NCBI GenBank assembly: GCA_026388755.1
Contig: JAPLJE010000794.1
Location: forward strand, 3,280 to 13,988
Direction of reading: 5' to 3'
Length of the DNA stretch: 10,709 nt
Source of the DNA: Deltaproteobacteria bacterium
Lineage (GTDB): Bacteria > Desulfobacterota > Desulfobacteria > Desulfobacterales > Desulfatirhabdiaceae
The position numbers and the translations under genes were made by a program. The notes under the pieces are model-generated. The model had not been told where the DNA came from and ran no database searches. It worked only from the letters and a program-made list of their open reading frames with translations. Shown in pieces: positions 1 to 5,356 of the stretch. Position 1 is the first letter of the stretch. Each line of letters begins with the position of its first letter.

Positions 1-2
1 TA

Positions 3-158
3 CCTTCACATCTGAAGCCGGTACAGCTCACAGGCACATGCAGGGTCCCACAATGGATAGCCGAATGGCTGAAGAAAGAAGGCGATGCATGTAGTCGGAT
101 CGAGACGGCATTGATCGAAAAATACAAACTTGTTCCACCGGAAAATGTGATGAGGTGA
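3..158 (+). CDS. C-terminal end of an unidentified protein (5'-truncated by window edge)
   Basis: An open frame enters from the left edge and ends at TGA 156-158. It encodes about 51 residues containing VPQWIAEWLKKEGDACSRIE followed by a short helix-like stretch and a PPENVMR tail. The pattern of charged and hydrophobic residues suggests two amphipathic helices and looks coding, but I do not recognise a family. The next gene on this strand starts 109 bases downstream with its own ribosome site, so co-transcription is possible but not required. It could also be a gene fragment. The call rests only on residue pattern and the open frame. Confidence 0.35.
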   Translation, partial: PSHLKPVQLTGTCRVPQWIAEWLKKEGDACSRIETALIEKYKLVPPENVMR

Positions 159-185
159 TATCCAGTCTTCACTGAACATCAGAAA

Positions 186-198
186 CACCATAATGGTG
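186..198. promoter_or_regulatory. Short perfect palindrome upstream of the lipoprotein gene
   Basis: CACCAT-A-ATGGTG is a perfect 6-bp inverted repeat with a one-base centre, about 70 bases before the lipoprotein start. It has operator-like dimensions. No convincing -35/-10 pair was found next to it, so its function is unproven. Confidence 0.2.
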
Positions 199-267
199 GC
201 ATCTAAAGGCTTGAATACTGAAAGCGGGTGGCTGCGAATCAAGTTTATAATTACGGAGGTAAATTCC

Positions 268-780
268 ATGCAAGCGCATTTGAGAGATATCCGATTCATA
301 ATGGTAGCTTTTTTGTTAGTGATTGCAGTCTTCGCCATGGCCGGCTGCGGGGGAAGACTGTTCACCTATAAAGGAGACAAGGTAACCCAACAGAATCTTA
401 TGGTCGTGCTGAAGGATGGGAATCAACAGGGGGAATGGAAAACCAATGAACTTGCGATAAAATATCAATACCAGATGACGCCTGAAATCTTGAAATTTGC
501 TGGAACCGTCGAACTGGTTGGCGGATTCGCCATTGGATTCAACTCTGTTAATCACCTTGCAGTGTATTTGTTATTTCTGGACAATCAGGGAATTGTTATT
601 GAAAACGTCCTTATTTATGCGGGACAAAATAATCTCTCTATTCCGATTCCCATGGGCTTTGAAAGAACAATACCCATACCTGAGGGAACCCAATCAATTT
701 CCTTTGCTTATGACGGAGAGTTGATGGATTTGAAAAATCATGACACAACAACTTATAACATTTGGCTCTCACCATCCTGA
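268..780 (+). CDS. Small predicted lipoprotein of unknown function
   Basis: The product is 170 aa. I chose ATG 268 because ACGGAGGT at 253-260 sits 7 bases before it. A possible start 25 codons upstream lacks a ribosome site and would bury the signal peptide. Residues 10-26 form a hydrophobic signal segment ending in the lipobox-like AMAG before Cys27, so the mature protein is probably lipid-anchored in the envelope. The mature part has no motif I recognise. It reads as alternating hydrophobic/polar strands, consistent with a small beta-rich domain. The gene ends in a double stop (TGA then TAA) and converges on the flavin reductase gene with 21 bases between. Function is unknown. Confidence 0.75.
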   Translation: MQAHLRDIRFIMVAFLLVIAVFAMAGCGGRLFTYKGDKVTQQNLMVVLKDGNQQGEWKTNELAIKYQYQMTPEILKFAGTVELVGGFAIGFNSVNHLAVYLLFLDNQGIVIENVLIYAGQNNLSIPIPMGFERTIPIPEGTQSISFAYDGELMDLKNHDTTTYNIWLSPS

Positions 781-801
781 TAATGAAATCGAAAACCGGG
801 T

Positions 802-1302
802 TTATAATACTGAAATGATCTCACCTACGTACATGCGGTGATAATCTTTTTCCGGATAATTGGTTGCGATCCCCGGATCAAGAAAATGAGCAGGTTCCAA
901 GTCCTGATAATAAATTTTTCTGCACTCGATAACCAGCCTGGCTTCTTTAAAATAGATGGATCCGCTTTTCGTTTCAGCCGGTGAGATGCCGGTTTCTTTG
1001 ACCTTATCGCAATCGCGTCCCGATTTTGTTCCGCAGAGGTTTAGAACATGCTTATATTTCTGGTCAAAGAATGACAGCGTATAGGTATTGGATTTTTCAA
1101 TAAATCCATATGTGTATCGGGTGGGTCTGATAAAAATAAAGCATACGTTTTTATTCCATAAAACACCAAGTCCCCCCCAGGATGCCGTCATCATGTTAAA
1201 CGATTCTTTATTCCCGGCGGTTACAAGCATCCACTCGTCGCCGATAAGCTTAAAGACATTGTCTTCAATTTCTTCCGGCTTGATTATTCTGTGATCAGAC
1301 AT
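802..1302 (-). CDS. Flavin reductase-like, FMN-binding split-barrel protein
   Basis: The product is 166 aa, a normal length for the flavin reductase-like (FMN-binding split barrel) family. Residues about 16-60 carry the family's opening pattern: a strand ending in VTAG, then SFNMMTASWGGLGVLW, then FIFIRPTRYTYGFI. In related proteins this stretch contributes to the FMN pocket. Members reduce flavins with NAD(P)H or act as FMN-binding partners, and in anaerobes many are of unknown electron donor. AGGAGG lies 7 bases before the ATG. No electron-transfer partner gene lies beside it, so the physiological substrate cannot be read from context. The family call is firm, the specific reaction is not. 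Confidence 0.88.
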   Translation of the reverse strand: MSDHRIIKPEEIEDNVFKLIGDEWMLVTAGNKESFNMMTASWGGLGVLWNKNVCFIFIRPTRYTYGFIEKSNTYTLSFFDQKYKHVLNLCGTKSGRDCDKVKETGISPAETKSGSIYFKEARLVIECRKIYYQDLEPAHFLDPGIATNYPEKDYHRMYVGEIISVL

Positions 1303-1578
1303 TTTCTTTCCTCCTGGTTTTCATTTGATTTCCGGCACAAGGACACTGTAAAGTTTCCATCCTCATCACGGAAAAATTGTCGCATAAATACATACATAGC
1401 ATAGCAGAACTCGGGACCCGGAGCAAGAACCAGGAGGGTCAAACCGGAGCAAACCGGAGGGTCAAATCTCAATTCGGAGTTTTCGGACCAGAATATTCGG
1501 CAGGCTTTTGGGGTGGGGTTAAAAAAACACGTCTCAGCGTAATTTATTTAAAAGAGAGGATTTGAAATTGCGGGATTT
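1303..1578. repeat. Intergenic stretch carrying a partial dispersed repeat (1433-1475)
   Basis: No convincing gene was found here. GGAGGGTCAAA occurs at 1433-1443 and again at 1456-1466, separated by CCGGAGCAAACC. The second copy extends into GGAGGGTCAAATCTCAATTC (1456-1475), which closely matches GGAGGGCCAAGTCTCAACTC at 2500-2519. This looks like one arm of the inverted repeat at 2502-2557, without a second arm nearby. Bases 1476-1578 contain nothing I can assign. Confidence 0.5.
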
Positions 1579-1659
1579 GATTCCTTCCTGCCGATACTTC
1601 CGATGCTGGAGGACAGCAACCAGAGAATAGCCGGTAATCGAAGATGACAGGAAGGAATC
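1579..1659. repeat. 81-base nested inverted repeat downstream of the PilZ gene
   Basis: GATTCCTTCCTG at 1579-1590 and CAGGAAGGAATC at 1648-1659 are perfect 12-bp arms. Inside, TGCTG-GAGGA-CAGCA at 1604-1618 forms a small hairpin. Read on the minus strand, a further CTTC(G)GAT/ATCGGAAG pairing nests between them, though it shares one base with the small hairpin. The element starts 10 bases past the PilZ stop. There is no T-run after either arm, so it is not a textbook intrinsic terminator. It could be an mRNA 3' structure, a small structured RNA, or a miniature repeat element. Confidence 0.5.
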
Positions 1660-1669
1660 TGCGTTATGA

Positions 1670-1996
1670 TCAATACCAGGATTCATAGTACTTAACCCCT
1701 ATTTGATAACGAACTGGGTTTTCTGAGATCGACTTACACCACCTGACTTCGGCAAGTGCCGTTTGTCGCATCATTGTAGTGTTTTCCGGTATTTTCTGAT
1801 GCGAACTGCCGTTTTTTACTTGAATGAGCACCGCAGACCCAAGATGAAAAGCCATGTCTGAAACAAAATCCATGCCATCCTGACCATAGTTGATGGCTTT
1901 GGCACTGGAGCTGACAGGCATATTGAAATAAGAGCAGAGAATGGGCGCCTCAACCGTATAGCGATCCGTACGTCTTTTTTCATTAACGCTTGTCAT
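1670..1996 (-). CDS. Short PilZ-domain protein (putative c-di-GMP binder)
   Basis: The product is 108 aa from ATG 1996, chosen because AGGAGGT ends 5 bases before it. An upstream in-frame ATG (2095) would add 33 residues with no ribosome site. Near the N-terminus, RRTDR fits the RxxxR half of the PilZ c-di-GMP signature. About 30 residues later, NYGQDG fits the [D/N]xSxxG half except that Gly replaces Ser. The C-terminal YQIGVKY strand is also typical of the fold. Single-domain PilZ proteins usually act as c-di-GMP-responsive adaptors for motility or polysaccharide systems, but no such partner lies nearby. The Ser-to-Gly change may weaken ligand binding, and this is inference. Confidence 0.78.
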   Translation of the reverse strand: MTSVNEKRRTDRYTVEAPILCSYFNMPVSSSAKAINYGQDGMDFVSDMAFHLGSAVLIQVKNGSSHQKIPENTTMMRQTALAEVRWCKSISENPVRYQIGVKYYESWY

Positions 1997-2147
1997 TAGC
2001 AACCTCCTTTCCTGCCGAAATGGGCAGCGCAATTCCTTTCTGTATTGACCATCTGCTATATAAAAATGAGGGTCACTTAACATGTAACCCATCAATAATT
2101 TTTAGGAAAACTGAGAAAAGTTTCCAAAAAATTATTCCGAAATGAAA

Positions 2148-2182
2148 AAAAGGCTGGCTGGAAACGTTCCGGCCAGCCTTTT
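2148..2182. terminator. Strong bidirectional intrinsic terminator hairpin
   Basis: A 14-bp stem (AAAAGGCTGGCTGG with CCGGCCAGCCTTTT, one G-T wobble) closes a 7-base loop. Read on the minus strand it is followed by seven T residues, and on the plus strand by TTTT. It would best stop minus-strand transcripts coming from the PH-domain gene before they reach the PilZ gene. Confidence 0.8.
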
Positions 2183-2197
2183 AAAAGGAGGAAAAAG

Positions 2198-2224
2198 ATG
2201 AAGAAATTATTAGGTTTCTCTTAA
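2198..2224 (+). pseudogene. Eight-codon ORF with a strong ribosome site (possible lost gene start or leader peptide)
   Basis: AAAGGAGG at 2184-2191 lies 6 bases before ATG 2198, and the frame reads MKKLLGFS then TAA. The Lys-Lys-Leu-Leu opening is typical of a secretion signal start. No frame continues it as protein downstream. It therefore looks like the preserved start of an exported-protein gene that has been lost, or a very short translated leader. No attenuator-like structure follows it. Confidence 0.35.
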
Positions 2225-2501
2225 TAATATGCAAAATACTTGCCAAAAATATATCTTATTCGTAAGTTTTTAACTTTTTCCTATATTTCAATCGGTTATA
2301 TCGGATATAATGGCGCCTTTTATTGATGCTTTTACTGTTGAGCAATGCGATCATCCGGAAAAGTTCAAAAAATTAAACCTGCATTTTTTTCGATTTCTTT
2401 AACTTTCTGATTTTTAATGCGATACAGAATTCTATTGTGTTCATAATAATAAACCAATCCATATATATCTAACAAATCAACAAGTTAGGGTTGAAACAGG
2501 A
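2225..2501. other. AT-rich non-coding stretch
   Basis: I see no supportable gene, RNA or regulatory site here. A minus-strand open stretch of 39 codons (2365-2484) has no good start and no recognised family, so it is not called. Low GC relative to the flanking genes fits decayed sequence. Confidence 0.4.
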
Positions 2502-2557
2502 GGGCCAAGTCTCAACTCTATATGTTCTAAAAATGTATGCGGTTGAGACCTGATCCC
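2502..2557. repeat. Imperfect inverted-repeat element with GTCTCAAC cores
   Basis: The left arm, GGGCCAAGTCTCAAC (2502-2516), pairs with the right arm, GTTGAGACCTGATCCC (2542-2557). Eight inner bases (GTCTCAAC/GTTGAGAC) and the outer GGG/CCC match exactly, with small mismatches between. A second copy of the left arm lies at 1456-1475. Such GGGTCAAGTCTCAAC-like hairpins resemble sequences I associate with IS200-like/RAYT transposases in Desulfobacterota. No transposase gene is in the window, so that link is inference. Confidence 0.6.
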
Positions 2558-2579
2558 TTATGACCCTTTTGTTTTTCTG

Positions 2580-3128
2580 TCATGAAGATCCGGAAGGTGT
2601 TTTAAAATGGCCCATTGTCCTCGGGGATTTGCCAGATAGTTGATTGATTCTCGCGACAAAATCGTCAGGTTGATCCGGTGTCACCACAATTGTACGATCA
2701 GAGAACTTTAGCACCACAGATCGATTGGGGTCTGTAGCAAAGGCGCGATACGAGCCGAGCCTGTTGTTGCTGAATTTTCCAGCGAAGCAGAACATGCCGC
2801 CGTTGCCGCAAGTTCGAATTGATCCGGACATTGCTTCGGCGACCACTTCGGCTGATCGCAAACCGGAAAGCCCTACTCTTGTGTTCCAGACCAAACGCCG
2901 GATGAGGAGTGCATCCATGGTCAACACGTATCCGCGAATGGTGAAAAGGGCGGCAATGAGGAGTATGGATAGCGGCATTGCGATCATCCCGAAAATCCAT
3001 ATCGGGTTGTTATGAGGGCCGGCGAAGGTGCCAATGGCCGGTATCCCAACAAGGATGAGGACGGACAATCCTGTCATGACTTTCAGAGATCTTCCCCAAG
3101 GGGCGTTAAACGTGGTGCGCGGATTCAC
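2580..3128 (-). CDS. Membrane-anchored bacterial PH-domain protein (bPH_5-like)
   Basis: The product is 182 aa from GTG 3128, preferred because GAGGAG sits 6 bases upstream and NAPWGRSL then opens the protein as in related sequences. ATG 3173 would add 15 residues but has only a poor site. Two hydrophobic segments lie at about residues 17-36 and 43-64. They are followed by a soluble domain with TCGNGGMFCFAGKF, YRAFATD and VVTPDQPDDFVARI, a pattern typical of the bacterial PH-domain group resembling PF10882. The fold is probably a cytoplasmic PH-like beta domain anchored by two helices. Biochemical role is unknown. It lies 54 bases downstream of the DUF4124-type gene on the same strand and may share its transcript. 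Confidence 0.72.
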   Translation of the reverse strand: MNPRTTFNAPWGRSLKVMTGLSVLILVGIPAIGTFAGPHNNPIWIFGMIAMPLSILLIAALFTIRGYVLTMDALLIRRLVWNTRVGLSGLRSAEVVAEAMSGSIRTCGNGGMFCFAGKFSNNRLGSYRAFATDPNRSVVLKFSDRTIVVTPDQPDDFVARINQLSGKSPRTMGHFKTPSGSS

Positions 3129-3154
3129 CTGTTGCTCCTCAATAATTGATTCAT
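3125..3154 (-). other. Nine-codon upstream ORF possibly coupled to the PH-domain gene
   Basis: AAAGGAG lies 6 bases before ATG 3154, and the frame reads MNQLLRSNR then TGA. Its stop overlaps the GTG start of the PH-domain gene by two bases (GTGA). The GAGGAG site for that GTG lies inside this small ORF. The arrangement would allow translational coupling. It could equally be chance overlap if the longer ATG 3173 start is used. Confidence 0.3.
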
Positions 3155-3227
3155 AAGAAACTCCTTTTGTCATGGTCCGACCCCGAATGAGTAAGACCGT
3201 CTTTAGGTTTGTGGGCGCTCATGTAGT

Positions 3228-3803
3228 TTATCTGCTGCATTTGGCGCTATGGGAACTTACACGCCAATCAGTCCCATAATATGATGAGCTTCTTATTTTT
3301 ATTTTCCCGTCCAAATTTCTTGACCCGGATCCCCCGACGTCTGAGGCCTTGCAACGCATAAACTTTTCGTTTCCTTTTTCATCGAATAAAAATGCAGTCA
3401 CGGTTAATAATTTACATGGTTCACCGTCAGAAACAGAGCCTGATAAGGACAATTCGTCACCATTGACTCTTGGCGTTGACCATCCGATTTTATATGGAGT
3501 TACTGCCGGGGCAGTTTTCTCTTTTGCTTGTAATGTTTCGGGGAGTTCAATTTCCAAATATTTTTTTGTTTCGCGATTGGGTTCTGATGAATCAGTAGAG
3601 GAGGGGGGCTGATATTCTGGGGATGGTGCGGTATAGTTTGTTTCCTGGCCGATTGATTTCACTATTTTAGAATCAGATTGAGACGTCACCGGCGTGTTTG
3701 AAAATCGCTTTACGCCTTTTTTGTCCGTCCACATATAGACTTCCCCACAGACTGCGATGGATGACAAGAACAACGCGGAAAGAGCAACAATGATTTTGAT
3801 CAT
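3228..3803 (-). CDS. Secreted DUF4124-domain protein
   Basis: The product is 191 aa with a GAAGGAAG ribosome site just before ATG 3803. Residues 1-20 form a signal peptide, with cleavage probably near Ala-Val-Cys-Gly. Directly after it comes VYMWTDKKGVKRFSNTP, the hallmark of the DUF4124 domain: a Trp-Thr/Asp-x-x-Gly strand followed by a Ser/Thr-Asn/Asp-x-Pro turn. A Ser/Pro-rich linker (about 40-85) leads to a C-terminal domain with three Cys residues that could form a disulfide. The protein is probably periplasmic or outer-envelope. No catalytic motif is visible and the family's role is not established. Confidence 0.8.
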   Translation of the reverse strand: MIKIIVALSALFLSSIAVCGEVYMWTDKKGVKRFSNTPVTSQSDSKIVKSIGQETNYTAPSPEYQPPSSTDSSEPNRETKKYLEIELPETLQAKEKTAPAVTPYKIGWSTPRVNGDELSLSGSVSDGEPCKLLTVTAFLFDEKGNEKFMRCKASDVGGSGSRNLDGKIKIRSSSYYGTDWRVSSHSAKCSR

Positions 3804-3843
3804 ATGCCTTCCTTCTGTCTTTGAGTTGGTGGACGGTCACCTT

Positions 3844-3982
3844 TCAGATATTAATCACAAGTAGCTCGGGTGGCTTCAACTTTCCAATCAGATCCTGCAT
3901 AAGAACTAATGCGTGTTTTTTCTTTATGAAGAAGGCGGCGGGATAATTCTCACGGTTAGCGAGATCACGCTCAGTGTGAATA
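3844..3982 (-). pseudogene. Possible 3' remnant of an unidentified gene behind the YoeB toxin
   Basis: Immediately after the toxin stop, another minus-strand frame stays open for about 45 codons and ends at TGA 3844. The residues (ENYPAAFFIKKKHALVLMQD, then a KPPELLVI tail) read like the end of a real protein, with an amphipathic helix and a hydrophobic last strand. There is no start codon with a ribosome site. I do not recognise the family. It may be the end of a gene whose front was removed when the toxin-antitoxin module entered. Confidence 0.3.
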
Positions 3983-4279
3983 TCAGTAATGATAACGAGC
4001 TTGTACAAAATCAACTCTTTCGTGCCCAACAACATATACAAGCCGATGTTCCTGAGTAATTCTACGAGACCAAACACCTGGTCCAAGAAATTTAAGAGGT
4101 TCAGGTTTGCCGATCCCTTGAAACGGATCTCGCATTATCGCTTCAACCATTTGAAAAATACGAAGAGCAGTCTTGCGGTCTGTCTCCACCCAGTACCGTA
4201 GATCCTCCCTAAACTCTGGTTGGAACACAGATTCCCGCTTTATGGTGGGTTGAGGCTTTTTCAATGGACGTTTACTCAA
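3983..4279 (-). CDS. yoeB: Txe/YoeB-family mRNA interferase toxin
   Basis: YoeB is a RelE-superfamily endoribonuclease that cuts mRNA at the ribosomal A site. The window protein has the family core: RYWVETDRK, then GKPEPLKFLG, WSRRITQEHRLVY and the terminal RYHY. The Glu of KPEP, the Arg of EHRLVY and the final His-Tyr match the catalytic residues known from E. coli YoeB, so the toxin looks active. I chose TTG 4279 because GAGGT lies 5 bases upstream and it overlaps the antitoxin stop, giving 98 aa. This adds a Lys/Pro-rich N-terminal extension to the usual ~84 aa. ATG 4303 and a later GTG are alternatives. It is co-transcribed with the antitoxin gene. Confidence 0.9.
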   Translation of the reverse strand: MSKRPLKKPQPTIKRESVFQPEFREDLRYWVETDRKTALRIFQMVEAIMRDPFQGIGKPEPLKFLGPGVWSRRITQEHRLVYVVGHERVDFVQARYHY

Positions 4280-4550
4280 AACCGACCTCGTTTCGAAGGT
4301 CATCAATCGTTTGTGGGATACCTGATTCTTCCCGGACTCTATCAAGTGAGGTAAGAAGCCGCTTTGCATTGTTAGGCGATCGCAGCAGGTGTGCCGTTTC
4401 GAGTATGCCGGCCAACTCGTCTGCTGTTATCATGGCGACATCTTCACTTCCACGTCGCTGAATAATAACCACCTCCCGGTTTTTCGTTACTTGATCTAAT
4501 AATGTAGCCAAACTTGCCCGTGCATGAGTATAAGTTGTTTGTATTGCCAT
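4272..4550 (-). CDS. yefM: YefM/Phd-family antitoxin
   Basis: The product is 92 aa. YefM neutralises YoeB by binding it through a flexible C-terminus, and binds its own promoter through an N-terminal Phd/YefM fold. Seen here: the opening ARASLATLLDQV helix, REVVIIQRRG, then DVAMITADELAGILETAHLL, all characteristic of the family. The C-terminal third (about 57-92) is the toxin-binding tail. GGGAGGT precedes ATG 4550 by 5 bases. The gene order antitoxin-toxin and the 8-base overlap with yoeB are the family norm. Operator elements lie directly upstream, so the operon is probably autoregulated. Confidence 0.92.
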   Translation of the reverse strand: MAIQTTYTHARASLATLLDQVTKNREVVIIQRRGSEDVAMITADELAGILETAHLLRSPNNAKRLLTSLDRVREESGIPQTIDDLRNEVGFE

Positions 4551-4568
4551 ATCTACCTCCCAATTTAA

Positions 4569-4608
4569 TGTACAGATATACAGTACATATTTCCGGCAAA
4601 GATGTCAA
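4569..4608 (-). promoter_or_regulatory. yefM-yoeB promoter with TGTACA-type operators
   Basis: On the minus strand TTGACA (4603-4608) is followed after 17 bases by TACTGT (4580-4585), which keeps the important A2 and T6 of a -10 box. TGTACA (4569-4574) and its one-mismatch copy AGTACA (4582-4587) are centred 13 bases apart and overlap the -10 region. TGTACA hexamer pairs are the known core of YefM-YoeB operators in E. coli. Autorepression by the antitoxin-toxin complex is the expected mode. Confidence 0.75.
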
Positions 4609-4635
4609 CTTTGATGACATTATGGGGAGCTGTGC

Positions 4636-4868
4636 TCATCTCACTCTCCCGAAGTCAAAAGCAATCACCCTCTGAATCGCTTCATGTTTTTTTATCTCTT
4701 GTTCCTCAGAAAAATGTCTGGCTGAATTTTTCGGCGCATACACTTTTTGCCAGATAACCGAAGCAATAAAGTTTTTACTACCGAAAATCTCATCCAGAAG
4801 AAATCGCGTTGTCTAAACACGACCTGGACCGTTTCATCAATCAATATATCAATACCTGTCCCCACTTA
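4636..4868 (-). pseudogene. Frameshifted remnant of a type III Mod-like DNA methyltransferase
   Basis: A minus-strand frame (4639-4812) encodes 58 residues beginning FLLDEIFGSKNF and continuing IASVIWQKVYAPKNSARHFS. This strongly resembles the stretch after the catalytic motif of N4/N6 DNA methyltransferases of the type III Mod kind, typically (L/M)DEIFG..NF(I/V)A..IWQK...KN.A..(F/L)SE. An in-frame TAG lies just upstream, and the preceding residues (about LIDETVQVVF) continue in another frame from 4865, so a frameshift separates them. The S-adenosylmethionine and DPPY motifs are absent. After SEEQ the sequence no longer matches what I expect. The fragment is clearly non-functional and probably marks a lost restriction-modification locus. 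Confidence 0.6.
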
Positions 4869-4876
4869 CTCACTTA

Positions 4877-5170
4877 CTATTCCGCATGCAAGGCATCAAG
4901 AACAGCTCCTGGATTCTTCGATGCGATACGCAATAACGCTTTAGCCGGCCCTACTGGTTTCCTTCTTCCTTGCTCCCAATTCTGCAAGGTTCGAACACCG
5001 ACTCCGATCATAAGAGCAAATTCGCTCTGTGAAACATTGAGCTTTTCTCGAACAGTCTTGATTTCAGGCGCCTTGATTTCGTACATACGGATAGGTTCCC
5101 TGCTCCCAGCTTTAATCTCACCGGCTTCTTTTATACTGGCAACTATCTTTTCAAAAAGTTCTTTTTTCAT
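4877..5170 (-). CDS. NadS/HigA-like helix-turn-helix antitoxin
   Basis: The product is 97 aa. The N-terminal helix (MKKELFEKIVASIKEAGEI) and the C-terminal Xre-type HTH (REKLNVSQSEFALMIGV, then TLQNWEQGRRKPVGPAKALL) match the NadS/HigA-like antitoxins that pair with RelE/HigB-like toxins. These proteins bind DNA and repress their own operon. AAAGGAG lies 6 bases before ATG 5170. The start codon overlaps the stop of the upstream micro-ORF (ATGA), the normal toxin-first arrangement, but that toxin is deleted (see 5167-5250). The protein itself is complete and could remain a DNA-binding regulator of the promoter at 5257-5284. Confidence 0.88.
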   Translation of the reverse strand: MKKELFEKIVASIKEAGEIKAGSREPIRMYEIKAPEIKTVREKLNVSQSEFALMIGVGVRTLQNWEQGRRKPVGPAKALLRIASKNPGAVLDALHAE

Positions 5171-5250
5171 GATAACAACTCCTTTACCATCCGCCCGAGC
5201 AGCTTAAGCTGAATGTCTTTTGTGAAAATGGAAGTCTCAATGAATAACAT
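5167..5250 (-). pseudogene. RelE/HigB-like toxin reduced to a 27-codon in-frame deletion remnant
   Basis: The ORF begins MLFIETSIFTKDIQ, matching the usual N-terminus of the HigB-like toxins that precede NadS antitoxins (MxFIET..FT...). It then jumps directly to LKLLGRMVKEL, matching the family's usual C-terminus (QLK.L.R.V.E). Roughly 80 codons, including the whole catalytic core, are missing, yet the frame is kept. Its TGA overlaps the antitoxin ATG. It has no internal ribosome site to spare and starts only 6 bases after the -10 box. The toxin cannot be active. The remnant may persist as a translated leader that couples translation to the antitoxin. Confidence 0.72.
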
Positions 5251-5256
5251 GCTTTT

Positions 5257-5284
5257 ATTATACGCCATTGGCGCATCCTGTCAA
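5257..5284 (-). promoter_or_regulatory. Near-consensus sigma-70 promoter with operator palindrome in the spacer
   Basis: On the minus strand TTGACA (5279-5284) and TATAAT (5257-5262) are both perfect and are separated by 16 bases. The spacer contains ATGCGCC-AAT-GGCGTAT, an inverted repeat with one mismatch that partly enters the -10 box, a good binding site for the HTH antitoxin. The toxin-remnant ATG begins only 6 bases after TATAAT, so the transcript should be leaderless or nearly so. Confidence 0.85.
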
Positions 5285-5356
5285 GATTGAATCCTTTGTT
5301 TTAAAAGCTAAAGGCGCTGGATCTCAAAGGCTGAACGGAATAAAAGCATAAATACC

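Noticed and set aside
246..251. Perfect TATAAT upstream of the lipoprotein gene
   Set aside because: Transcription from it would begin inside the ribosome site, and there is no -35 box at the proper distance.
1284..1472. 62-codon minus-strand frame upstream of the flavin reductase
   Set aside because: It has no ribosome site, runs through the repeat at 1433-1475 and overlaps the reductase start. The residues do not match a known family.
2365..2484. 39-codon minus-strand open stretch (GLVYYYEHNRILYRIKNQK...)
   Set aside because: It is vaguely RelE-like but has no start, no catalytic motif and is too short in AT-rich sequence to support.
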